The translations under genes and the position numbers were made by a program. Below are positions 48,051-58,110 of a stretch of DNA of 64,000 bases, one piece after another; within the stretch, counting starts at the first letter, position 1; each line of letters starts with the position of its first letter. Source of the stretch: Hydractinia symbiolongicarpus (taxonomy: Eukaryota > Cnidaria > Hydrozoa > Anthoathecata > Hydractiniidae); the NCBI RefSeq assembly GCF_029227915.1, contig NC_079875.1:25426001-25490000 (forward strand). Direction: 5' to 3'. The notes beneath the pieces were generated by a model. The model did not search any database and had not been told where the DNA came from. It was given only the letters and a program-made list of their open reading frames with translations.

Positions 48051-49114
48051 TAGATCAATGATATGAAAATAAAGATCACGCAGCAATTTTGATATTGAAA
48101 ATGACCTTATTGCAGGCACCTCAAAACTTGATAATCAACAAGTCAAGGAATATCCAATAAAATGTGTAATTGATGAAGAGTTTAGCCATTTATCCTGCTG
48201 GGGGAAGTGAAAAGTTCCTGAACAATAATTTTTTTTGTATCTAACAGGTTAAAATTATCCCTTGAAATGAGAGAGTCTATTGTCAAAAAAAAAGCCAGAG
48301 TTGATCATAGAATTTTTTTGTAGTAGTAATCACATGAATATGAGTGCAGTTACATTTTAATTCACGAGTTATCAGTAAAAAGCAGAAAATTTAATTGAGT
48401 CCTAGGACAATAATTCAAGCACGTTGCTAACTTTTACTTGGTTTCTTCTATTCTGACCTTGATGGGAAGTTACTGTCTGAAGGGGAATTTCCCTTTGGAG
48501 CTTGAAATGTTTTGAATTTTCCAATTATGAATTAATAATAATCCACTTAAAATTTAGCTGCAAACTTGGTTTTTAATTTACACTTTTTATCATTTTTGCT
48601 CTCGGTTCCATCGCAAGAATCAGCAAAGTGTAATTGTGCAATTCATATGGTTATTCATCTTATATTAGTACATTAGTTATTGCACTTGTTCTTTATCGTG
48701 AGAAATCTTGTCGTGACCCCTCATCAATACTAATCTTCATAAATACTGCTTGTATACTGAAACATGAGTTAACATTTTAAAAAAATTCTTAATATAGAAG
48801 TAAACTCCATCTTCAGAGCATCAATTCCTGAATTTTTGTCTTCAACTATACGGATCATCAAAAATCCTTATTTAATTTGTTTGCGGGTGGGTTCCATTGC
48901 ACACATAATCAATAGGTGTAAAAATTTTAATACACTAAGCAAAGAGACTTGGCGAACAAAGTCTGTCGCAGATTTAGGGAATAGAGTCATCAGTCAAGGA
49001 TGAGAATGTCTAAGAGAAGAGACTAAACCACCCTTACTGAGATAAAGTGGGCCAATAGTTGAGCATGAAAGTCATGCATTTTATCGGTAAAGAGCAACGT
49101 GAGAAATAAATCAA
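48051..49114. other. AT-rich stretch without a recognisable gene
   Basis: It separates the gypsy RNase H and integrase fragments. No coding motif is seen on either strand. Confidence 0.35.
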
Positions 49115-49340
49115 GGTATGCGGAGATACATAGAAGACAAGATTTCAGTTATAATTGCAAAAAGAAGCCAAAAGAACCACTTTTTTAGAAGTCTTTGATG
49201 GTCATGGTGGTAAAAAAGCCTCAGAATATGCTACAGACAATCTTTTTACCAACATCAGAAGCCAAGATGGGTTTTACGATACAGATCCCCAAAAGGTCAA
49301 GATGGCTATCAAGGATTTCTTTATGAACATGTCATATAAT
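49115..49340 (+). pseudogene. PP2C-type protein phosphatase exon
   Basis: GMRRYIEDKISVIIAK is followed, after a one-base shift, by EAKRTTFLEVFDGHGGKKAS and YATDNLFTNIRSQDGF. R-x-x-Y-(M/I)-ED and DGHGG are the first two metal-binding motifs of PPM/PP2C Ser/Thr phosphatases. The resemblance to the PPM1D subgroup is only an impression. No further phosphatase exons are visible downstream. The frame break and isolation suggest a captured or duplicated host exon rather than a working gene. Confidence 0.65.
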
Positions 49341-49659
49341 GTTGGTATATCTATAGTTATTTTATTTTTCCAGACTGTTAGTTAAATTTTCCATTTTCTA
49401 AACGGAACAAAATATTCATGCATGGAATTTTGAAAGTGTAAAAAATTTATTGCAAATCCAGAAAACTTACATCGACGTCATTGTTAGGCGCAATTCAAAA
49501 TATTTAAAATGGTAAATATTCTTCAGCGGCCATCTTAAAATGTTTTTATGTAGTTTGTATAACTTCGTACAAATTTATTAAAAATTACGCTTTATTTTTT
49601 ATTATTATTCTTAAAATACCATTGCAAAACACTTTGTTTTAGACAAACCGTGCACTGAT

Positions 49660-50130
49660 CTATTCGTGGTAGAGACCTTTCATGGGAAAGATGCTCCTAG
49701 TAATTCTGGACGCATATTCGAAATGGCTAGACGTTGTTGCAATGCCTTCTATTCGATCTACAGTGACCATCGAAACGTTGCGCCATGTGTTTGCTACCCA
49801 CGGATTACTGGAAATTTGTCTTTCAGATAAGGGTCCGGCATTCATTAATAAAGAATTCAAGGAATTTCTTCGAATGAATGGAACCAGACAGATTTTGTCA
49901 GCACCATATCATCCCGCAACAAGTGGATTGGTAGAACGAGCTCTTTAAACCTTTAAGTTTGACATGCTAAAGTCTCCTTTAACAGATTTCAACGTGAAAT
50001 TGAAACGATTTTTTGTTCACATACCGAATAACACGTACAACTGTTAAGAGTCCTGCCGAGTTACTTATGAGAAGAATAAAAATTACAAAGTGCACGCTCA
50101 ATGCTAAACTCGACCAGTTAAGTCTTAAGA
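49660..50130 (+). mobile_element. Ty3/gypsy integrase core fragment
   Basis: An 88-codon frame (49,682-49,948) reads VILDAYSKWLDVVAMP, ETLRHVFATHGLLEICLSDK, GPAFINKEFKEFL and APYHPATSGLVERAL. These give the first two catalytic positions (D...D, 61 residues apart) and the catalytic E of the DDE integrase core. Downstream, in broken frames, NTRTTVKSPAELLMRRI gives the post-core segment. The zinc-binding HHCC domain is missing. The target-site-choice module and LTRs were not found. Confidence 0.85.
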
Positions 50131-50284
50131 CTTAAATTCTAGAGGTTTTGTTTCCTCTGAAAAATATGCTGCTCATATAAAAGAACACAATTCTTCCTTT
50201 TTCCAAGGAGATAATTGGTAAAAAACTGAACAAACAAACAGACAGAGAGAGTAGGGACAGGACTTGTTTTTTTGTGTGTTTTTG

Positions 50285-50432
50285 ACTAGGGTAATAAGTC
50301 GAGTCGTCACTCTCCAGAGATAGGACCTGGTACAGTCAAACCCGCTTGCTAGCGTAATTTTTATTTTAACTGGGGTAATGGGTAATAAGTGGAGTCGTCA
50401 CTCTACAAAGACAAGACCACAAAAAAAAAAAA
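50285..50432 (+). repeat. Direct repeat pair followed by a poly(A) run
   Basis: GGGTAATAAGTCGAGTCGTC at about 50,288 and GGGTAATAAGTGGAGTCGTC at about 50,380 are parts of a roughly 95-bp direct repeat. A run of more than 20 A follows at about 50,408-50,432. Together they may mark the tail of a retroposed sequence. Confidence 0.55.
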
Positions 50433-51060
50433 AAAAAAAAAATAAGAATTAACCCCTTGCTGACATAAACCGAAGTTGTGGTGTTGACTGCAATTTACCT
50501 AAGCTTTTCAAGGAAAAGGATGCAAGGTTGTACACCATTTAGCAACCCTTGTTTGCAAGAGACCACTGCTCTGTCGTTGCAATAAAACCACTTATCATGC
50601 ACTTGGTTATAAGCAACAGTGTGTAATGGGTGGTTAATTACAACCTTTAAGTTGTAGTTCTTGCGACAAGAGACTTCACTGTCTATGGTGATAGGTATAT
50701 AAACAGTGCTCGGGTAACAGGAAAACTAACCTTAGACACAAGACTTTTGTTATAGGCAAAGCAATTTAATTGCAGAAGCAAAATTTATATGGAACAGTGG
50801 CTTGGGAAAGGGACTTACTATATCATTCAAAACAGCAAAATCATCTGCATTTCCAACACATTTAGAACATCCCATGGTTGATATATTACAAAAATACAAA
50901 ACCAAAGTTAAGTGCAAATAGTAATAAGTAACATATTTTAGATTGTTGAAAATCAAATAAAATTAAAACCACCATACACCAACCCACCTATCAGTAGTAT
51001 GAAATACTTAACTTCAGTAATTGTTAAAGACAATAAAATGGAAAAAATATCAACATACAC
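50433..51060. other. Stretch without a recognisable gene
   Basis: Nothing supported on either strand. Confidence 0.35.
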
Positions 51061-51420
51061 TTTCAAGAGCGGGAAGGTTTTAATGTCTTATGTGCCCTTA
51101 ACAATGTTGTATCAGATCTACAAGGCATTGAAGAATTGTCATTCTCCTCTGACATTCTTTTTCATGTTGTAGACGAACTTTTGCTCTTAAAAGCTACAAC
51201 GTTGGAAACAGATTTTGTGAATGCAATATTTCAGGAAACAGGTCTTATCAGGTGGTCATGATCATCAGTTAGTCAAAAAGGTAGCAGATTACAAAGCATA
51301 TGAATAGCATGATTTTGATTTAAGTGACTGGTTGAAAAACCACAGTAACGAAAACTACACTCATTTGCTTTCAGAAATTCAAGTGCAAGCAAAAGCAAGA
51401 AAGTGTTTATCTGTTTAAAC
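51061..51420 (+). pseudogene. Unrecognised coding fragment with an N-x-L-CALNN motif
   Basis: The plus strand reads EREGFNVLCALNNVVSDLQG, then IEELSFSSDILFHVVDELLL and LETDFVNAIFQETG. After a frame change it reads HDHQLVKKVADYKAYE and DFDLSDWLKNHSNENYTHLL. The CALNN stretch faintly recalls the Cys-box of Josephin- or OTU-like cysteine proteases, but this is speculative. It is too broken to be a working gene. Confidence 0.25.
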
Positions 51421-51919
51421 AAAAAATGCTTTTTAAGGAAAGTTTTGTTATCATAAACAACTGCAATAAGCCTCCAAAGAATGCATTTGCCCTTAACAGA
51501 TGGATTTGAATTGCTAAAAAGTTATTCCAAAGCAATCAATCTTAAAATAGGAAGTCTGAAAATAAAGACTGCACCTAAAGAAAATAAGCAGGCTAATTAT
51601 TAGTAAGTATCTAAAAAACCTAATTATGCCACATTTTTATATTTAGCGTTTGAAAGCCTATTAGCACGTTAAAAGATGTTTCTAAAATTGGTATGTATTT
51701 GCATGATGTATTATTAAACTTTAATAAAAGAAAGACTATGTAACAATTTGGGGATTGCAGAGTTTTGTCAGAAACATTTCACCAACTTAGTTAAGGCCGA
51801 GATATGTCTTCGAAATAATAAACAAACTCTTTAAACGCAACCAACTTCTTCATTTGAATTGAATAGGCAAGGTAAAGAATTGCAAAGCAATATTAAAAGA
51901 GCATTGCAGGGTTCACAGT

Positions 51920-52440
51920 GCGGAGGTATGCTAGCTTGTTGGTCTAAACCTGCTGGATAAACTTTCCAAGTTAATAGACAAAAATCAGGTGGGCCTTTAC
52001 AGAGACGACAGACTTGCTTTTATATACAATCAGAATGGTCCATAGCTTGAAAAGCTTAGAAAAGAAATTAAAACATTCTAATCAGAGGGTCTTGATATTA
52101 CCATTCTAACCCTACGACAACCGATTTTCTGAATGTTACGTTTGTCATGCCTACTGGTATATTTTACCCATTTAGGAAACCAAATAATAACCATATACAT
52201 AAATGCTAAACTAAACAATCCTCCAACGACCATAAATCAACTGCTAAGGATGATTAACGAAAAAATTTAAGAGTTTAGTTAGGCAAAAAGCATTTACGAA
52301 AACGCACTGTCATCCAGCGGTTTCCACATTACACTTGTATACGAGCCAGTTAAAGAGAACACGCATTTCTATCAATCCATGAAGGAAAACTTACACATTG
52401 AATCGATTAGACTTGCGTTCAGAGACGCACAAAAATATTA
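51920..52440 (+). mobile_element. Penelope-like RT relic 1 (same group as 53.9-57.8 kb)
   Basis: The frame reads AEVC, stop, LVGLNLLDKLSKLIDK, then NQVGLYRDDRLAFIYNQNGP. In further frames it shows FLNVTFVMPTGIFYPFRKPN, TTINQLLRMINEK and a YENALSSSGF segment. The order parallels the 421-codon ORF downstream (ELVG, GLYRDD, DFLDV, YKKPN, YEEALRKSGY). The catalytic YRDD is kept, but stops abound. Confidence 0.7.
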
Positions 52441-52454
52441 CCAACAAATATAAA

Positions 52455-52795
52455 AACGTTATTTTTCACGCTAGGAAGTCATTTTTGTTTAACAATGGAC
52501 AAGCATTGATAAAAAGAAAAGGTGGATTATTTGCAAAACTACAGGTGCGTATGACGGAGCGGAAGTATGCGAGCTCGTCAGAATTTTTTTACTCTACCAG
52601 GTCTCACAATGTTACAACAATAATGATATTGGAATTTATAGGGATAACGGTTTGGTCGTTCGGTTGTGGACCACAATCTAAAAAAGTTAAGAAACTCATA
52701 CAAAGTATATTAAAAAATCATGGTTTAGGAATCGAAAAAGAAAGTTTGTCAAAAATAATCTAATAAAAAAAATGCCGGCACGAGAACAAATTCCT
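52455..52795 (+). mobile_element. Penelope-like RT relic 2 with YRDN box
   Basis: RKSFLFNNGQA leads, across a frame change, to TTGAYDGAEVCELVRIFLLY (RT motif B) and DIGIYRDNGLVV (motif C, second catalytic Asp changed to Asn). A thumb-like lysine-rich piece follows, in yet another frame. It is a second, independent decayed copy placed head-to-tail after relic 1. Confidence 0.7.
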
Positions 52796-53820
52796 TTTAA
52801 ACAATTGGAAAAGTAGCGATTAGTGTTTAGGGATTTATATAGAAAATTATTGACATTGTAGTTGTATGCCTGATGGTCGTGAATACGTGAAACTTATAGT
52901 TGCATACGTAGTTGCTGTGTTTTTAAAGTTATATCACTCTTGTTTGTTTATATGAACAACCACTTACGATATAAAGCTTCTGTGTTTACGGCAGTCGAGC
53001 ACTCTACTCGTATCAACAAAAGCTAATAAGAAACAAAGAGGAGAATAGAAGTAACTACATAACTACATCAAATTTATTTTCACTGTGCGCCAACCCATAG
53101 GGCAAAAAAATCTTTTCGGAAATGGTAGTAATAATTCACTGCTGCATTATTACTTTTATTTGTGGTATATTTTGATGATGTGTACCTGGACGCTATGACA
53201 GAAAAAAAGCTTTGAAAGGCCGCTTCACTGAAACAAGCATATTCTTACAATAGGAATTTTTTTTAAGTACCATTAAACCTAAACAATAAGAAAACTAATG
53301 AATTAAAGATTGAAATTGATTTTTTAAATACACCTGATGCAGAGCTTAACTATGTAAGAAATATGGGAGAATAGGAGTAACTACATCGCAATGCAGATAA
53401 AACTAGTCTTTTAAGACGGAAAGTTTAATTAAAAAAAGGAGGTTTCTCTCCAAAGAATAAGAAGCTGCTGGAGAACTTCTGCATTCTCCCCTTTACAGGG
53501 ATAATCGGAAAGTTAATGGATTTCGACTGTACTGAAACAAACACCTATGAATGTGGAAACACGAGGATTGGTGAAATTCACTCATGCTTGGATCTGGTGC
53601 AGGCCCTTGAGTAAGCATCCCCTGCCTCTTGCAAGACACCAGCCACATTCATAGACACCGTCCGCCAAAACCAATAACTTTTGTTAAACTTTGGAAAAAG
53701 AAAAGTCTTTTAAATTTCAGTCAGAATGTACATCAGCATTCCGTCCCCGGTAACCATGTTTTTTAATAACTCCTTAATGCTACGCTGCATGGCTACGATA
53801 CTTACTGAGTTTCAATATTG
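52796..53820. other. Stretch without a recognisable gene
   Basis: GAGAATAG(A)AGTAACTACAT is repeated near 53,040 and 53,370. Nothing coding is supported. Confidence 0.35.
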
Positions 53821-53824
53821 ATCT

Positions 53825-53939
53825 ATTAAGGCCCGTTTTCACTCAGGAAAATTTTCCTCCGAAAAGAAAAATTTCCGAATTGCACATGCGCAGTATATCA
53901 AAACAGAGGTGGTTCTTTTTTGCCGCTGGAAAAATTTGG
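53825..53939. repeat. Possible DNA-transposon terminus next to the Penelope-like element
   Basis: TTAAGGCCCGTTTTCACTCA resembles the end of TTAA-type or hAT-like cut-and-paste elements. It is immediately followed by an internally symmetric stretch (AAAATTTTCCTCCGAAAAG). No partner end was found. Confidence 0.25.
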
Positions 53940-55174
53940 TTTTCAATGAAGAGCCATGGAAGAAAAAAGATATACATGGATGTTTTGACGTTACGATGGG
54001 AAGTTTTGATGGAGCCGAAATTTGTGAGTTAGTTGGCATTCCTATTCTGCAAAAGCTCTCTTCAATCGTGAGAAAAGACGACATCGGCTTATACCGTGAT
54101 GACGGATTATTAGTATTAAGAAACTCAAGAGGTAGATCAACAGACACCAAACGTAAAAAAATAATCGAAACCTTTAAAACGATCGGATTCGACATCGAGA
54201 TTCAAACTAACCTAAAAAGAGTAGACTTCCTCGACGTTACACTTGATTTAGATTCAGAAACTTTCAAACCCTACAAAAAGCCAAACGATCAGCTCCAATA
54301 CGTCCACATTTTATCTAACCATCCAAAAAATATTTTGAAACAACTACCAATATCAATCAACGATAGGCTTGTCAAAAATTCGTCAAACGAACAAGTTTTT
54401 GACCAAGCCAAACCGGAATACGAAGAAGCCCTCCGAAAAAGCGGATACAAAAACCTGAACTTGTCCTTCAATAAAAAGGAACCCAATCGGATTGGCAAAA
54501 ATAGGAAACGAAACGTGATATGGTTTAACCCACCCTTCAATAAAAATGTTGTTAACGACGTCGGGAGATCCTTTCTGAAACTAATTAAGAAGCACTTTAC
54601 AAAAGAAAACAACCTTCAAAAAGTTTTCAATAAGAATAACGTTAAAGTCAGCTACAGTTGTACAGAAAACGTGAAGTCCATCATTAATTCACATAATAAA
54701 AAAGTTTCTTCAAAACAAATAATCGATACACCAACATGCAATTGCAGAGTTAAAAGAACGTGCCCTCTACAAGGAAATTGCAGAGTTCAGTCTGTCATCT
54801 ACAAATGCGAAGTCACCGCTCAAAACCAACCAAAAAAGGCCTACATCGGGTTAACTGAGAAAGAGTTCAAAGAACGCTACGGTGGGCACAAATTATCTTT
54901 CAACAACAAAAAGTACATGAACAGTACCACGCTGTCCACTTACATCTGGCAGTTAAAGGACCAAAATATCACTCTGGAGTTAAACTGGTCGATCGTAAAA
55001 CGTGTGAGAAGTTACTCGAACAAAAGCAAATCGTGTCCACTTTGTCTGCAAGAGAAATTGGAAATCCTTAGTTACGAAAATAAAGACGAACTTTTAAACA
55101 AAAGGTCGGAGATCGTTTCAAAATGCCGCCATATGAACAAATATCTATTGGCCAATTATAAGTCAAAAGACTGA
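53940..55174 (+). CDS. Penelope-like RT (palm B onward) plus GIY-YIG, partial copy
   Basis: The open frame runs on from an upstream start at 53,909; only the portion from about FNEEPWKKK belongs to the element. Motifs in order are TMGSFDGAEICELVG (RT motif B), IGLYRDDGLLVL (motif C, catalytic YRDD), RVDFLDVTLDL, and YVHILSNHPKNILKQLP (thumb). The Cys-rich linker CNCRVKRTCPLQGNC follows, then GIY-YIG endonuclease (VIYKCEV...KAYIGLTEKEFKERYGGH) and a final SCPLCLQEK motif. RT motif A and the N-terminal part are absent, so the product could not be a complete polymerase. It may act mainly as the upstream pseudo-LTR. Confidence 0.8.
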
Positions 55175-55482
55175 TAATGACATTTTGACACTTTTTTATT
55201 GTAAATTACTGATTTTATTGCACGTTTTACAACCTCAATTAATTTTGTTATACTTATAGGAATTTAGATCAGTTGAATTTATTTTACAGCTGAGGATTGT
55301 ATAGTGAATACATGAAACTCTGAGTACTGTAAAAGCTCAGTTTACTTTATTACCCTTGTTATATGGCTCCTGTGATTTAATGTTATAGTCGAGCACTGTT
55401 TTGAGGATAGCATTACGCATCTGTATTGAATATAAACAGCTCCTGGATTTATCTTGTCGAGCACTTTGTTTTCCTTTCATCA

Positions 55483-57604
55483 ATGGAGAAAATAAACCTT
55501 GCTTACTCCTTGAAGAACATACCGATTCCTGATAAAAATTCTTACAAGACTAAATTAATTGATAAAATCGAAGCAGTTATAAAACGTATGCGCTGGAAAA
55601 TGTACTGGATTAACAACAGGGACGGAAATACAATTCCACAAGCAGAAACCTTCGGATTTAAAAGTAAGAACACTCCTCCACCTTGCACCGAACTGGAAAA
55701 CTTCGAATCAGATTTACTGGACCTATTTGAAAACATCGAATTTCGTAACACACATGACACCTTTCAACGAAAACTGAAAAAGGACATTTCAAGCATTCGC
55801 AAATCAAACAAGGTTTACGTCTTTGCCGATAAGACTTCAAACATTTACACGATGGCACCAGACCTCCACGAAAAGCTATTAAAAGAAAACGTCACCAAAA
55901 CGTACAAAAAAGCACCGCCCCTTCTCGAAAAAGCGATCAACTCCGAAGCAAAAGAAATTGCATCTTCTTACAAAATAGACAATCGCGCTGAAAAACTCGC
56001 AAAATCCCCTGCATTCATATCCTTGAAAGATCACAAAGAAAACTTTCATCAAAAACATCCTTGTCGTCTTATAAACCCATGTAAAAGTGAACTTGGTGCC
56101 ATTAGCAAATCGATTTTGAACCGAATTAATTCAGACCTACGAAACTTACTTCATGTTAACCAGTGGAAAAACACCGACCAGGTATTGGATTGGTTTTCTT
56201 CATTGCACAACAAACAAACCTGTACTTTCATCTAGCTTGATATCAAAGAATTTTACCCATCAATTACAAACAACATTCTAGACGAGGCATTACGCTTTGC
56301 AAAGGAACACACTACGATATCAGACAAAGAAATAAGAACTATCTTACACTGCCGAAAGTCACTTTTGTTTTTCAATGAAGAGCCATGGAAGAAAAAAAGA
56401 TATACATGGATGTTTTGACGTTACGATGGGAAGCTTTGATGGAGCCGAAATTTGTGAGTTAGTTGGCATTCCTATTCTGCAAAAGCTCTCTTCAATCGTG
56501 AGAAAAGACGACATCGGCTTATACCGTGATGACGGATTATTAGTATTAAGAAACTCAAGAGGTAGATCAACAGACACCAAACGTAAAAAAATAATCGAAA
56601 CCTTTAAAACGATCGGATTCGACATCGAGATTCAAACTAACCTAAAAAGAGTAGACTTCCTCGACGTTACACTTGATTTAGATTCAGAAACTTTCAAACC
56701 CTACAAAAAGCCAAACGATCAGCTCCAATACGTCCACATTTTATCTAACCATCCAAAAAATATTTTGAAACAACTACCAATATCAATCAACGATAGGCTT
56801 GTCAAAAATTCGTCAAACGAACAAGTTTTTGACCAAGCCAAACCGGAATACGAAGAAGCCCTCCGAAAAAGCGGATACAAAAACCTGAACTTGTCCTTCA
56901 ATAAAAAGGAACCCAATCGGATTGGCAAAAATAGGAAACGAAACGTGATATGGTTTAACCCACCCTTCAATAAAAATGTTGTTAACGACGTCGGGAGATC
57001 CTTTCTGAAACTAATTAAGAAGCACTTTACAAAAGAAAACAACCTTCAAAAAGTTTTCAATAAGAATAACGTTAAAGTCAGCTACAGTTGTACAGAAAAC
57101 GTGAAGTCCATCATTAATTCACATAATAAAAAAGTTTCTTCAAAACAAATAATCGATACACGAACATGCAATTGCAGAGTTAAAAGAACGTGCCCTCTAC
57201 AAGGAAATTGCAGAGTTCAGTCTGTCATCTACAAATGCGAAGTCACCGCTCAAAACCAACCAAAAAAGGCCTACATCGGGTTAACTGAGAAAGAGTTCAA
57301 AGAACGCTACGGTGGGCACAAATTATCTTTCAACAACAAAAAGTACATGAACAGTACCACGCTGTCCACTTACATCTGGCAGTTAAAGGACCAAAATATC
57401 ACTCTGGAGTTAAACTGGTCGATCGTAAAACGTGTGAGAAGTTACTCGAACAAAAGCAAATCGTGTCCACTTTGTCTGCAAGAGAAATTGGAAATCCTTA
57501 GTTACGAAAATAAAGACGAACTTTTAAACAAAAGGTCGGAGATCGTTTCAAAATGCCGCCATATGAACAAATATCTATTGGCCAATTATAAGTCAAAAGA
57601 CTGA
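55483..57604 (+). pseudogene. Full-length Penelope-like RT/GIY-YIG gene with one amber stop and one A-run shift
   Basis: The first plausible ATG is 55,483. The N-terminal part shows KVYVFADKTSNIYTMAPDL, KSPAFISLKDHKENF and CRLINPCKSELGAISKSIL. RT motif A follows: CTFI, TAG (56,233-56,235), LDIKEFYPSI. The frame then shifts by one base in an A-run at about 56,391-56,398 (seven A where the partial copy has six). It continues as the 56,375-57,604 frame with motif B, YRDD, the Cys linker and GIY-YIG. Apart from these two lesions about 700 codons are open. The amber lies two codons before the catalytic Asp; it could be a recent CAG-to-TAG mutation or, less likely, a readthrough site. Confidence 0.8.
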
Positions 57605-57792
57605 TAATGACATTTTGACACTTTTTTATTGTAAATTACTGATTTTATTGCACGTTTTACAACCTCAATTAATTTTGTTATACTTATAGGAATTTAGATC
57701 AGTTGAATTTATTTTACAGCTGAGGATTGTATAGTGAATACATGAAACTCTGAGTACTGTAAAAGCTCAGTTTACTTTATTACCCTTGTTAT

Positions 57793-58110
57793 TTAGCAAA
57801 ATAAAAATTCTCTCCTGACTTTGCATTGAATTCAAAAAACCACCAAACTTTCGAGTAGCAGGAATATCATTTGATATTGATATTAAAGCAATTTTATATA
57901 AAGAATAACCAATGCTACTTGGCTCTTTCATAATCCAATATTGTAAAAGCTCATCAACCATTGGTTTGATAAAAGAATTAATGTGAAGATTTGGCTCTTT
58001 TGGACCAGGAATAATACCTATGATAAGTGTGTTTTTCCACAGGAATCGATGTTGTCTTGGTAAATTTAAAATTGACAGGTAAATTACATTTTGAGGTGGT
58101 TTTGGAGGTG
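57793..58110 (-). mobile_element. EnSpm/CACTA-type transposase fragment
   Basis: On the minus strand about 105 codons are open. They contain LIIGIIPGPKEPNLHINSFI, KPMVDELLQYW, YKIALISISNDIPATRKFGG. The GIIPGPKEP...N...P.VDEL...DIPATRK order is a hallmark of tnp2-like EnSpm/CACTA transposases. The frame breaks off exactly at the right end of the Penelope-like element, suggesting that the retroelement inserted into this gene. The other half is not visible left of 53,940. Confidence 0.7.

Larger units (their letters stand above)
53940..57792 (+). mobile_element. Penelope-like element: partial copy plus full copy in tandem (pseudo-LTRs)
   Basis: 53,940-55,362 and 56,370-57,792 are direct repeats offset by exactly 2,430 bp. 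I see only two substitutions and two homopolymer length changes. The unit 55,363-57,792 contains N-terminal RT, palm, thumb, a Cys-rich linker and C-terminal GIY-YIG. The upstream repeat is the same unit lacking its first 1 kb. A truncated head-to-tail copy upstream of a full copy is the pseudo-LTR arrangement known for Penelope-like elements. Very low divergence means recent insertion. A target duplication was not found. Confidence 0.88.
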
